Positions 17,466 through 25,527 of a DNA stretch of 64,000 nucleotides are shown here, one piece after another. This DNA comes from JACWAE01 sp963847595 (GTDB taxonomy: Bacteria; Chloroflexota; Dehalococcoidia; SZUA-161): positions 772,468-836,467 of the forward strand of contig CAWKAJ010000001.1 in the NCBI GenBank assembly GCA_963847595.1, written 5' to 3'. The translations under genes and the position numbers were made by a program. Position 1 is the first letter of the stretch. Each line of letters starts with the position of its first letter. The notes under the pieces were generated by a model that made no database searches, was not told the DNA's origin, and was given only the letters and a program-made list of their open reading frames with translations.

Positions 17466-18281
17466 TTACGGTAATTCGTACTTGCGAAATATCTCCGGAA
17501 CGAGGACTTTCGTTTGAGGAGATAGGCGCTCGATCATCCGAGCGAATTTACCCGGATTCACTCGTTGCAGCGGTGGGAAAGTCGACCTAAGCTCCTGCAC
17601 CTGTATATGGGGCCGGAGCGGCTTGGACAGGGGACGGAAGAAATCGTCCCAGTGAGTCAGAACAACAACCTTGGGCTGCACTCGGGGCAAAAGCGTCCTG
17701 CAATATGCAGCGCCTCTGTGCGGGAAAAGGAATAGTATATCAGCAGCCACCGCGGTCTCGGGGCGTTCACCGGGGTCTGTGAGCAACCTCAGCCCCCCGA
17801 CAGAGAGCAAGAAGCTCAAGTCCTTGTCCATTCGGTAGTCCCTGGCCCGCAGCGGCGGCTTTAGAACGGCAGGAAGTCTACCGGGCAAATACCCGGGGAG
17901 TTTGACATGCTGAGATGGGAAGACTTCGACCTGAAACTCTGCCAGGGTTAGTTTGTCACCTGCTTTGACCTCACGGATCCGGTCGTCCGGCACGCCGCAC
18001 ACACTCAGCAGCCTGCACGTATTTGGAGAGCCCATTACGATAGCGCCCGTGTTCCGGACTACGTCAGGCACGTCCATAAGATGATCGAAGTGGGCATGTG
18101 TGATGAGCACGAAGTCGCAATGCTGTATCTTTTCCGCTATCAATTCTCGGTCCGGCTGAACGCGTCCAAACAACGCTTTCCTGAGCGGAAAGCGGGTAAA
18201 GTACGGGTCTATCACCATGACGTGATTGCCCACACTCAATTCGAGACCTGCAACGCCCAGCCAGCGGAATGAAATCGACAT
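17466..18281 (-). CDS. metallo-beta-lactamase-fold hydrolase (UlaG-like)
   Basis: A 271-residue protein with the di-metal motif THAHFDHLMDV near residue 60 and a terminal-side THWDDFF His. The opening FRWLGVAGLELSVG is typical of the UlaG / NAPE-PLD-like branch. The substrate is unknown. The GTTTAG-flanked intergenic repeat follows upstream of its start. No partners are evident; it converges on the DUF3786 gene with a 19-base gap. Confidence 0.75.
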   Translation of the reverse strand: MSISFRWLGVAGLELSVGNHVMVIDPYFTRFPLRKALFGRVQPDRELIAEKIQHCDFVLITHAHFDHLMDVPDVVRNTGAIVMGSPNTCRLLSVCGVPDDRIREVKAGDKLTLAEFQVEVFPSQHVKLPGYLPGRLPAVLKPPLRARDYRMDKDLSFLLSVGGLRLLTDPGERPETAVAADILFLFPHRGAAYCRTLLPRVQPKVVVLTHWDDFFRPLSKPLRPHIQVQELRSTFPPLQRVNPGKFARMIERLSPQTKVLVPEIFRKYELP

Positions 18282-18344
18282 TGCTCACCCAGCCTTAAGA
18301 AGTTTCCCCATTATATCATGGATATCAGAGGTCGTTTAGCAACT

Positions 18345-18440
18345 GGGGAGTGCAGATGGGCCAAGCCCCTTTGCCAGGGGCTTGGGGTATCCCCCAAATC
18401 TTAAAAGTCCCCCAAGATTGGGGGATATAGGGGGTTGAAA
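18345..18440. repeat. ~100-bp hairpin-rich intergenic repeat, copy 4 of 5
   Basis: Same element as at 4604, upstream of the MBL-fold gene and downstream of the radical SAM gene. The flank gtttagcaact matches that of the copy at 11734. Confidence 0.85.
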
Positions 18441-18518
18441 AGAGGTTTTAGACGCCCTCGAAATCATAGCTTTGATGATAGGGTGATAGCATCCAGCGCT
18501 TTTGAGTGATTTGAATCT

Positions 18519-19989
18519 TCAGGTCCTCGAACCAATTCTCCGCAGTATGTCCCAGAAAGCTCCGCGGTATCCCGCCTTGATGGCATTCACCAGCACAGTG
18601 TTGTCATTGTAGTTGTAGTTCCTCTCCGCACCCGATGGCGAGGCATAGAAAAAGCGCTCGTCTCCCCCGATAAGCTGCGAAAGGTACTCAGGTGCATCAG
18701 GCCCCAGGCCTGATGACACATAAAATATGGGTCTGAAGAAGTCTTCATTCCCCTCGATTGTGCCGTGCAGATTAGGGTTCTTATTCAAAGGGCCCTGCCT
18801 TTTAACTAGAGCTGCCATCTTCGTCTGTGGGCAGATTACGCACCCCCAGGGCAGTGCCTACCCTGTCCGGCGCAAGCCTCTTCATGGTCTCGATGGTCTC
18901 TCTCAAGGACTCCCTGGTCTCGCCCGGACCGCCCAGCAGCAGGTCATACATGAAGATAATGCCCTCATGGTGGCAGACCTCAGCCGTACGGCTGAGGTCT
19001 GCCACCGAAAACTCGCGTCCCAGACTACGCAACATGACGTCGTTGCCGCTGTCCACACCGAAGTCTATTCCGGCGCATCCAGCCTTGCGGCACAGAGCAG
19101 CCAGCTCCTGAGAAAAGGGCACCGGGCTGGCATAGGCATACCATCTCAGCTTATCCCCCAGCCCCCGCCTTATCAGCTCCCGGCAGATGTCGCGGGCATG
19201 GTCTTCGGGCAGGTTAAACTCACTGTCGCAGAAATGTAAATGGTCTATGCCCATCTCAAGCAGAGACTGTATTTCGTCGGCAACGCTTCGTGGGGAACGC
19301 AGCCGCAGCTTCTTCCCTTTGCCCACCGGGTCGGCGCAGTAAATGCACCCCTGGGGACAGCCTCGCTTGCTCTCGATACCAGCCATGCCGCCCTCGATAA
19401 AATAGCGATAGTTGTCAATCGTGCTCCTCTCCGGTGCAGCTATGTGGCTCAGGTCGAGGTATTTGGGGGCGTTGGAGTGGAAGCCTTTCCCGCTGCGGAA
19501 TACCAGGCCGGGCACATCGCGGTAATCCTGCTTTGACGCAATCATGTCGAGAAGTAGAGGCAGAGAAAGCTCGCCTTCACCCCAAATCCCCAAATCGAGG
19601 CCGTAATAGCTCAGGATATCCCGGGGCATGACGGAGAACCCGGAGCCGCCCAGGATAATAGGCACGGAGGTTTGCGCCTTGAGCAGGTCTACGACCAGCT
19701 TGTACCTGTCTATGCAGAAATCCTGGCTGGCCAGGTAAGTATCATCGGTGTTGCGCAGGGTTACCGCTACCGCCAGAACATCGTTATGGGCAAAATAGCT
19801 CTTTACTTCGAAAGGTACGTCAGTTGAAAAACAGAGGTCGAGCAGGTCGACTTGATAACCCTTCTGCTTGAGGGCATGGGCCAGATAGTCCAGCGCCAGG
19901 GGCGCTACCGGGGGCTTCATCTGGTTGGGGTTTACTAAACAAACCCATCCCTTTCGAGGTCGAGGTGGCGTTGTCGAGGGTCTAGACAT
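18519..19989 (-). pseudogene. B12-binding-domain radical SAM protein, interrupted by one frameshift
   Basis: The first 390 or so residues contain an N-terminal cobalamin-binding-like domain (VNPNQMKPPVAPLALDYLA, then LGGSGFSVMP) and the radical SAM cluster motif CPQGCIYCADP. After LGVR, near 18838, the frame is lost. Shifting by one base gives ICPQTKMAALVKRQG and continues to 18519 as the expected C-terminal domain; the two frames overlap by 17 bases. One extra base explains it. The product would be about 490 residues. Such enzymes do radical chemistry such as methylation or rearrangement; the substrate is unknown. The gene contains a perfect 38-bp palindrome at 18969-19006. Confidence 0.8.
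18969..19006. repeat. perfect 38-bp palindrome inside the radical SAM gene
   Basis: The sequence equals its own reverse complement over 38 bases (centre cgtacg), with no loop. It lies in the coding frame and encodes ADLSRTAEVCHH, which still looks like normal family sequence. Confidence 0.9.
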
Positions 19990-20193
19990 GCCGACACCAT
20001 CCTTAGGGAGAGCAGTATAACGGTATTATAATATCCGGTGACATGAGCGAGCAAGACGACGTCAGGCGAATAATCCTTGAGGCCCCATGACACTCAGGTA
20101 ATTAAGCGCAAGCAACCCCTGCAATTGGAGATAGCTGTGTCGAGAGTGGGAACATTGAAAAAGATAAATTCAATATTGAGTCTACGTCTACGT

Positions 20194-20219
20194 AGACATC
20201 CCGATGTTCGTCGAATGGT
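20194..20219. repeat. short interspersed repeat A (module boundary)
   Basis: First of four copies with core acatccc-n-atgtt-n-gt, followed by a tggt about six bases on. Here it is enclosed by gtctac/gtagac arms. The stretch 19990-20443 otherwise holds only this repeat and the likely promoter region of the SnoaL-like gene. Confidence 0.65.
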
Positions 20220-20443
20220 AGACCGCTGAAGCTGCGATAGGTTCACTAACCATCTGAAGCAATAGACTCAATACGCGCCAAAGCGGTTGCAGAACGATTT
20301 GCTCTTAGCAACTCCCTGTGTTGACACTCCTTAGGGCTTGCGTTAATATTCTTTATCAGTCCGAGCGCAACCAGAGGCCTCTATGATGCTGAAACCTGTT
20401 ATTTGTTGGTCAATTACTGCGTGTGGCAAAAGGAGGTATCAAG

Positions 20444-20869
20444 ATGGCGATTAATCTAAAAAAGTTTGCGAAAGATTATATTGGAGCGTGGGATTCACAT
20501 GATGCCGATAAGATAGCTTCCTTCTTCACGGATGACTGTGTCTACGAGGATTTGGCTGCTGGAATAGTTAACCGGGGCAAGAAAGAATTAAAGGATTTTA
20601 TTAAGGCCACGTTCATTTGGAGCCCTGACTTAAAGTTCGAGCTGAAATCATCCTTCGGCGCTGGCGACCAAGTAGCCAGCGAATGGGTCATGAGTGGCAC
20701 TCATGCCGGCGAATTCGGCGGAATGCCGCCCACCGGCAAGACTTTTTCACTAAGGGGAGCTTCAATCCTGGAGCTGCGCGAAGGGAAGATTTACAGAAAT
20801 TCCGACTACTATAATGCGGCTTCTTTCCTGCAGCAGGTCGGTTTGCTGCCTCAGGCACCTTCTCAATAG
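20444..20869 (+). CDS. SnoaL-like / NTF2-fold protein
   Basis: A 141-residue protein with the polyketide-cyclase SnoaL pattern: AWDSHDADKIASFFTDDCVYED at the start (two motifs, AWDSHDADKIASFF and DDCVYED), central GTHAGEFGGMPPTGKTFSLRG, and an end YRNSDYYNAASFLQQVGLLP. Such NTF2-fold proteins include cyclases, hydrolases and binding proteins. The ATG at 20444 is set by aaaggaggt seven bases upstream. It lies alone between repeats A and B. This fold is common in mobile gene cassettes. Confidence 0.8.
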   Translation: MAINLKKFAKDYIGAWDSHDADKIASFFTDDCVYEDLAAGIVNRGKKELKDFIKATFIWSPDLKFELKSSFGAGDQVASEWVMSGTHAGEFGGMPPTGKTFSLRGASILELREGKIYRNSDYYNAASFLQQVGLLPQAPSQ

Positions 20870-20908
20870 TGTCATATTGGTAGAATACTCAGTGATTCCT
20901 TGCCGGTA

Positions 20909-20958
20909 GCGTGGTTATAGACAAGCAAAGCAAACATCCCAGTGTTTGTTCAGTGGTT
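20909..20958. repeat. short interspersed repeat B (module boundary)
   Basis: Core at 20932-20957. Similarity to repeat D extends upstream to about 50 bases (gtnngtnatag, caa, caaa). It separates the SnoaL and DUF1801 genes. Confidence 0.7.
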
Positions 20959-21133
20959 ATAAAATATAGGCACGATTGAACTAAAATCAGGGGCGTTCAG
21001 TTGACAACCAGACGCCCTTTCTTTATCCTCAAAATACTCAAAGTCTCACAGCCGAAACTAGTTGATTAGATGGTAAACGGACCGATGCAGGTCAAAGCAC
21101 CTATTGCCCAGTTCTTCAAAGGGAGATATAGCA

Positions 21134-21556
21134 ATGCAGCCAAGTGAACTTATTGACGATCTTGTTGCAAATCTTACTGATTGGCGCGGCACTACGTTTG
21201 CCAACATTAGAAGGATTATCCATGATGCGGATCCCGAAATAGTTGAGGAATGGAAATGGATGGGGACTCCCGTCTGGTCCCACAATGGAATAGTCTGTGT
21301 TGCCAATGCCTTCAAAGACAAAGTGAAGCTAACTTTTTATCAGGGGGCGCACCTTGCCGACCCGGACAAGCTCTTCAATAACGGACTCGAAGGCAAACAA
21401 TGGCGAACCATCGATATTTACAAGGACGACAAGATCAATGAGAGCTCACTAAAGACTCTCATCATTGCTGCCGTGGACCACAATCACGCCAAAGTGAAAC
21501 CCGCCAATAAGCCTAGCCGGACACAAGGCAGACTGAAGCAGAAACCGGCAAAGTAG
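21134..21556 (+). CDS. DUF1801 (YdhG-like) protein
   Basis: A 140-residue protein with the DUF1801 pattern: early EEWKWMGTPVWSHNG, then KDKVKLTFYQGAHL and GLEGKQWRTIDIY. These small iron-chaperone-like fold proteins have unknown roles. The ATG at 21134 has agggaga upstream; an in-frame ATG ten codons earlier has no such site. The tail is Lys/Pro-rich. It is bounded by repeats B and C. Confidence 0.8.
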   Translation: MQPSELIDDLVANLTDWRGTTFANIRRIIHDADPEIVEEWKWMGTPVWSHNGIVCVANAFKDKVKLTFYQGAHLADPDKLFNNGLEGKQWRTIDIYKDDKINESSLKTLIIAAVDHNHAKVKPANKPSRTQGRLKQKPAK

Positions 21557-21590
21557 CACACTCTATCTCAAAACGTACGCATGGAATGGT

Positions 21591-21616
21591 AAACATCCCT
21601 ATGTTGGTGAATTGGT
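21591..21616. repeat. short interspersed repeat C (module boundary)
   Basis: Core aaacatccctatgttggtg, then attggtgg. It follows the DUF1801 stop by 35 bases. Confidence 0.65.
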
Positions 21617-21671
21617 GGCGCACTGTGGTTTTTTGACCTACTGACAGCCCCTTCCCTGCTCTCTGGCTGTT

Positions 21672-21827
21672 TTATGATGGTGCTTTCTTGCCTGTAATGT
21701 CCCGCTCTTTGCCTGCTTCCTTCTCTGTGTTATCTCGAGAATCTCGCCATACCCACCTTTTTGCAACGATATAGGGACTGATAAACAGTATTAAGAAGCT
21801 TTTCTGAATTAATGCCTTGACATCCAT
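21672..21827 (-). pseudogene. duplicated C-terminal tail of the GtrA gene
   Basis: A 51-codon frame with gaggtg before its ATG ends AKRWVWRDSRDNTEKEAGKE and then RDITGKK. The real GtrA tail 270 bases upstream reads VKRWVWRGSRNNTEKEEGKE then RDITSKE. The DNA is about 85-90% alike across this segment. It is a truncated tandem copy, possibly still translated. Confidence 0.75.
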
Positions 21828-21939
21828 AATTTGTCACCTCATTTCTTTGGCACTGTACGTGGTCAGCAAAAATGAGACACTTTGGCCTTGGTAACTAACG
21901 GGCACTTACAGGCCACTGCTCTGCCCCCTGATGGTTCTA

Positions 21940-22449
21940 CTATAGCCGCTCCTTGCTTGTAATATCCCGCTCTTTGCCTTCTTCCTTCTCTGTGTTATTT
22001 CGAGAGCCTCGCCATACCCACCTTTTTACAATAGAATAGCGAAACAGAAACATTACTAATATGGCTAATGCAGCAGCCAATTCAGGCCGCAAATGCCCAA
22101 AATCAACAATGACAGCAAGTAGTGCTATATCGCCGATGACGGTTACTGCAACTGCGGAAAGATACCTAAGATAGCTCTGGCTGTATTTCTGCATATCACC
22201 AAATGTCCACGCCTTGTTCATAAAATACTGGCATGTGGCTGCGATATAAGTTGATACCAAGAATGGCGGTAAATAAAAGTGACTGCCGAGGAAGGTGACT
22301 TCTTTGCTGAATACTAATGTAAGTGGATAATAGAGAGCCATATTTATGATGTATCCTATGCCACCTACTATCATAAAATTCAATAAGCGATACTTATTGA
22401 GGTAGAAACTTATTGTACTTCGGGGATGTCTAAAAAGACTCTTTATCAT
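21940..22449 (-). CDS. GtrA-family membrane protein
   Basis: A 169-residue integral membrane protein with about four hydrophobic segments, starting with FMIVGGIGYIINMALYYPL and containing ATCQYFMNKAWTFG, the conserved N-x-W-T-F motif of GtrA. Family members are thought to help move polyprenyl-linked sugars across the membrane for glycosylation of surface polymers. Its usual partner, a GtrB-type glycosyltransferase, is not nearby. The charged tail is duplicated just downstream. Confidence 0.85.
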   Translation of the reverse strand: MIKSLFRHPRSTISFYLNKYRLLNFMIVGGIGYIINMALYYPLTLVFSKEVTFLGSHFYLPPFLVSTYIAATCQYFMNKAWTFGDMQKYSQSYLRYLSAVAVTVIGDIALLAVIVDFGHLRPELAAALAILVMFLFRYSIVKRWVWRGSRNNTEKEEGKERDITSKERL

Positions 22450-22650
22450 ATACCTTCGCCGCCGATTATTAGCCTCACTCTTATGGCAATGCCGCCATAT
22501 CTGCCAGGTCTACCTTAACCCGAACTGGACTGCACTTCTATGACTGGACAGATGGGCCTAGGAGATAGTATACCAGCCCAAGTAGAATGTCACAAGAATT
22601 AGAACGACAACGCCCTGAAGCATACCAGCAGTGACACGACCTCATGAAGA

Positions 22651-22700
22651 GTCGTCATAGTACAAACAAATCAAACATCCCAATGTTCGTCCAGTGGTGA
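22651..22700. repeat. short interspersed repeat D (module boundary)
   Basis: Core at 22673-22698 (caaacatcccaatgttcgt). The matching region with copy B extends about 22 bases upstream. The core contains the small inverted pair aacat/atgtt. It abuts a truncated radical SAM start on the minus strand. Confidence 0.7.
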
Positions 22701-22730
22701 CTTCATCTGGTTCGGGTTGACCAGAAGCAC
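22671..22730 (-). pseudogene. truncated start of a second radical SAM gene
   Basis: Nine bases after the hydrolase stop, a GTG with ggggaag upstream opens a frame reading VLLVNPNQMKSP. This matches the N-terminus of the radical SAM gene at 18.5-20.0 kb (VCLVNPNQMKPP). The match ends where repeat D begins, and the frame stops eight codons later. Confidence 0.6.
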
Positions 22731-22738
22731 CTTCCCCC

Positions 22739-23545
22739 TTATTCTTGACGAACCGGATGAAGGCGCCATCGATTCCCCTCAGCCAGGCCGTTCACCTTTT
22801 TCAGCCAGGCCAAAGCAGCGTTCATAGCTGGTTCGCTGAGGCGCAGCTTGTGCTCAGCGCCAGGAATGATGGAGATTTCTTTGGGCTCTTTAGCCTTATG
22901 GTAAAGCTCCCAGGCATGGCTCAGGGGAACAGTCTGGTCGCTATCGCCGTGGACTATCAGCAGGGGACGGGGTGAAATCCTGTGTATCCACTTGAGGGGC
23001 CTGACCTCATCGAAGCCCCTGGCCCATTCCTCCACGGACGGCGGGAATTTGCTATCCCTGATTATGCCTACCTGGCGGCAGTGTGCCAGGAACTCCTCAA
23101 TCCTGCTGAACTCCGATATGTCAAAGAACCTGGCGGGACAGGCACATGCGACGACCGACGAAACCCGCTTGTCTCTGGCAGCACAATAAACACAGGCCAT
23201 CGCTCCCCCGCTGAACCCCATCAGCGACAGTCGGGATTTATCCACAGCATCGAGTCCGAGCAGATAGTTTATCGCTGCCTTCAAATCTCGCGTCCAGCCC
23301 GGCATATCGAAGTTGCCCTCGCTCTCGCCAGTGCCCCTGAAATTGAAGATAAAGGAAACAAACCCCTCCTTGCTGAACCGCTCAGCAAGCAACGGATAGC
23401 CCTTATCCGCCGCGTCTGGGGTGCGCTTGGCAGGCACGCCATGGCAGATGCAGACAGCGGGATGAGCGCCTTTGCCAGCAGGTAAATAAATTTCTGCCGC
23501 GAGGTGGAGGCCTTCTACCTCAAGGCTTACCCTTTTTATCGACAT
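22739..23545 (-). CDS. alpha/beta hydrolase
   Basis: A 268-residue serine hydrolase of the dienelactone-hydrolase/acyl-peptidase-like type. The nucleophile elbow reads LMGFSGGAM (GxSxG), the oxyanion region is ICHGVPAKR, the acidic residue is in LLIVHGDSDQTVP, and the catalytic His in PGAEHKL. It overlaps the moaE end by 26 bases with the ATG at 23545 (or 35 bases from the next ATG upstream), suggesting translational coupling. The ester or amide substrate is unknown. Confidence 0.85.
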   Translation of the reverse strand: MSIKRVSLEVEGLHLAAEIYLPAGKGAHPAVCICHGVPAKRTPDAADKGYPLLAERFSKEGFVSFIFNFRGTGESEGNFDMPGWTRDLKAAINYLLGLDAVDKSRLSLMGFSGGAMACVYCAARDKRVSSVVACACPARFFDISEFSRIEEFLAHCRQVGIIRDSKFPPSVEEWARGFDEVRPLKWIHRISPRPLLIVHGDSDQTVPLSHAWELYHKAKEPKEISIIPGAEHKLRLSEPAMNAALAWLKKVNGLAEGNRWRLHPVRQE

Positions 23546-23945
23546 GGACTTCACCCTTCTCTTTGCCCTCCTTCGTGGTCACCTTCTGCTTGAGGCGGTC
23601 TACAGCATATTCGCAGGCGGCGAAGGCCTCCTGGCGATGAATAGCAGCAACAGCGATTACTATGGTGACCTCACCCGGCCCTATCTTACCTCTTCGGTAG
23701 CAGAAGCCTATCTCGCCTACTTCCCACCTTCTCCTGATCTCAGCCACTATGTCCTTCAGCATCTTCTCCGGGGCTTCGCCTGAGACACCATGCTCCAGGT
23801 AGAGCACTTTTTTGTCTCCGGAGCGGCCACGCACCCTGCCGGTGAAGGTCACCACAGCGCCGCAATCTGCGCCTTTGACCTTGGCGATGACCTCCTCGGG
23901 CATAATCGGCTTATCCGTAACCTCAAGTATATCCTTCTTGCTCAT
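23520..23945 (-). CDS. moaE: molybdopterin synthase large subunit MoaE
   Basis: A 141-residue protein with MoaE features: GAVVTFTGRVRGRSGDKKV, YLEHG, IGFCYRRGKIGPGE and IHRQEAFAACEYAVDRLKQK. MoaE with MoaD converts precursor Z to molybdopterin, the pterin needed by tungsten and molybdenum enzymes such as the AOR at the window's left end. The tail is Lys/Glu/Gly-rich in place of the usual FWKKE end. No moaD is adjacent. A second, frameshifted moaE lies at 61.7-62.1 kb. The start among three nearby in-frame ATGs is uncertain. Confidence 0.88.
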   Translation of the reverse strand: MSKKDILEVTDKPIMPEEVIAKVKGADCGAVVTFTGRVRGRSGDKKVLYLEHGVSGEAPEKMLKDIVAEIRRRWEVGEIGFCYRRGKIGPGEVTIVIAVAAIHRQEAFAACEYAVDRLKQKVTTKEGKEKGEVHVDKKGKP

Positions 23946-24133
23946 CTCCATCTCCCTACCGGAAAGGCTCACTCAATGGCATCCTAGCAAATTATATCTT
24001 ATCGATGGTTTGAAGTCGAACCCGGATTTTGAATGCCTACAGCTTGGGTTTCAGCTTCGTGAATCGGAGTGGCAGTCTATAATTTTGTGATATAACAAGG
24101 TGAGGTCATCAGAGCGCGTTAAGTACAGTTCAA

Positions 24134-24256
24134 ATGGAAGGCATATTAAACCGCTATCCCTTCGACTACTATTATCGAGGGAGTACAGAGATTGCGGTGC
24201 TGCCTGTCGAGGCCATAGAAAAGGGTGAGCCTATCACAGGTATCCAAAGGCTGTAG
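24134..24256 (+). CDS. possible 40-residue ORF
   Basis: The only coherent frame in the 460-base gap 23973-24437. It reads MEGILNRYPFDYYYRG then STEIAVLPVEAIEKGE and ends ITGIQRL. There is no strong ribosome-binding site. It might be the start of a decayed gene. Nothing else is recognised in this gap. Confidence 0.25.
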   Translation: MEGILNRYPFDYYYRGSTEIAVLPVEAIEKGEPITGIQRL

Positions 24257-24437
24257 TGAGTTATAAGAGGCTCCGATTCCACAGAAGACGGAACTCCGAA
24301 ATCAGCGCTGGTTGAGCTTTATGGCAACGACTCGCTGCAACTAGAGATGCAATTCCTGCATGTCACTGTTTATCTTTATGATCCCGGTAACGAACAAGGC
24401 TGATCCCGGCTCTCCATCTCGCAACGAGCGCCAGGGG

Positions 24438-25277
24438 CTAGGACTTATCTTCCGGCGTATCGACGACCGGGGGCGATTGCTCCGGTGCAGGCGTATCAGT
24501 AATCGGAGCCGCTTCTGTCTCTTTGAGACCGTCCGGTATTGGGATAACAGCCTTCGGTTTCTTCGCCTTGCCGCGAAAAACACTGACACCCACAAACGAT
24601 ACCAGCAGCAACGCGGCGATGCCGCCGATTATCCAGCCCCAGGGAGTAGTTCGGGAGAACTCAGCGGTTATGACCTGGGGAGAATCTACTACCAATGTTA
24701 TGTTGCCTTGAGTAAGATTGCCCTCAGTAAGGTTACCTTGATAGCCGGTTAAATTGCCGTTCCATCTATCGAATTTGTAGCCTGAGGCAGGGATGGCTGA
24801 CAGTTGTAACACCGTTCCCATCGCATAGGGTATGGAGAGAGACGTTTGATTAGCCGAGGTGCTGAAAGAACCGCCTACGGTCGTAGCCAGAATAGTGCCG
24901 CCTGAACTCGGACTGACGTCCACGAGGACAGTATAAAGGGCAACAAAATTGGCTGTTATGTTTATGTCCTTATTCATCGTGACACGGATGGTAGTATTGC
25001 CGGGCGCGTTGTCCCCTATATCACCGGACCAACCGCTGAACTCGAAACCATCCAAAGCAGTGACAGTCACAGTGACGACAGTGCCGTCGTTATAGGTTTC
25101 AGCCGCGCACAACGGTGGATTATAGGTGAAATTGCCCCCCAAGGCGGGATCGCTGACAACCGTCAGCTTATACACCCCTCAGGCACATATCACGCTGGGA
25201 GCGAGCAAAGCCACCAGCACCGCTATCAATGCAGCTGCGACGATTATCAGCCAGAGTTGATTTAGTTTTCTCCCCAT
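24438..25277 (-). pseudogene. InlB-repeat membrane protein with an in-frame UGA after the signal peptide
   Basis: From an ATG at 25277 (agaggt upstream) the frame encodes a clear signal peptide, QLWLIIVAAALIAVLVALLA then PSVICA. It then meets TGA at 25181-25179 and continues in the same frame as GVYKLTVVSDPALGG. Downstream are two InlB B-repeats (GFEFSGWSGD..., GYKFDRWNGN...), one transmembrane helix (WIIGGIAALLLVSFVGVSVF), a basic stop-transfer (RGKAKKPK) and a Pro/Glu-rich cytoplasmic tail. All parts are intact apart from the single UGA, so it is either a recent nonsense mutation, a base error, or read-through. A GTG just after the UGA could start a form lacking the signal peptide. Confidence 0.75.
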
Positions 25278-25440
25278 TTTGAACCTCTAATCGGCATTAA
25301 CGTATGGCGAATGCCATCGAGCACCGGCTAAGACCATGCCCTTGAATAAAGAGTATCCCAAATAAGCTTTATAGTCAATATCCCCAAGGTTTTTAGATGA
25401 CCAAGTGGCCTGTTTGGAACCTGCCCCTATAATTTTGCTC

Positions 25441-25469
25441 TTTACAGGACTAATCGAGTGATATATAAT
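25441..25469 (+). promoter_or_regulatory. promoter of the arsenic island
   Basis: tttaca (25441-25446), 17 bases, then tataat (25464-25469), a near-consensus sigma-70 pair upstream of the DUF5714 gene. Confidence 0.6.
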
Positions 25470-25478
25470 ATAAGCGTA

Positions 25479-25515
25479 GATGCGCATATAAGCCAATAGA
25501 TGAAGAGTGCGCATC
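25479..25515 (+). promoter_or_regulatory. probable ArsR operator
   Basis: An 8-bp inverted repeat, gatgcgca (25479-25486) and tgcgcatc (25508-25515), just downstream of the predicted -10 box. A related atgcg/cgcat pair lies before the small genes at 26.7 kb. Binding by the ArsR encoded in the same operon is inferred. Confidence 0.5.
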
Positions 25516-25527
25516 CCTGGTGGAGCC

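Noticed and set aside
21850..21880. Insertion-sequence end (ggtcagcaaaaatgagacac)
   Set aside because: Only one short end-like motif is present with no partner end or transposase, so I do not annotate an element.
20194..22700. Classical integron with attC sites
   Set aside because: The repeats do not show the GTTRRRY/RYYYAAC core, no integrase is visible, and gtrA is in opposite orientation.
25179..25181. Selenocysteine UGA
   Set aside because: It lies at a signal-peptide cleavage point in a structural repeat protein, with no catalytic context and no convincing downstream hairpin; a mutation or base error is simpler.
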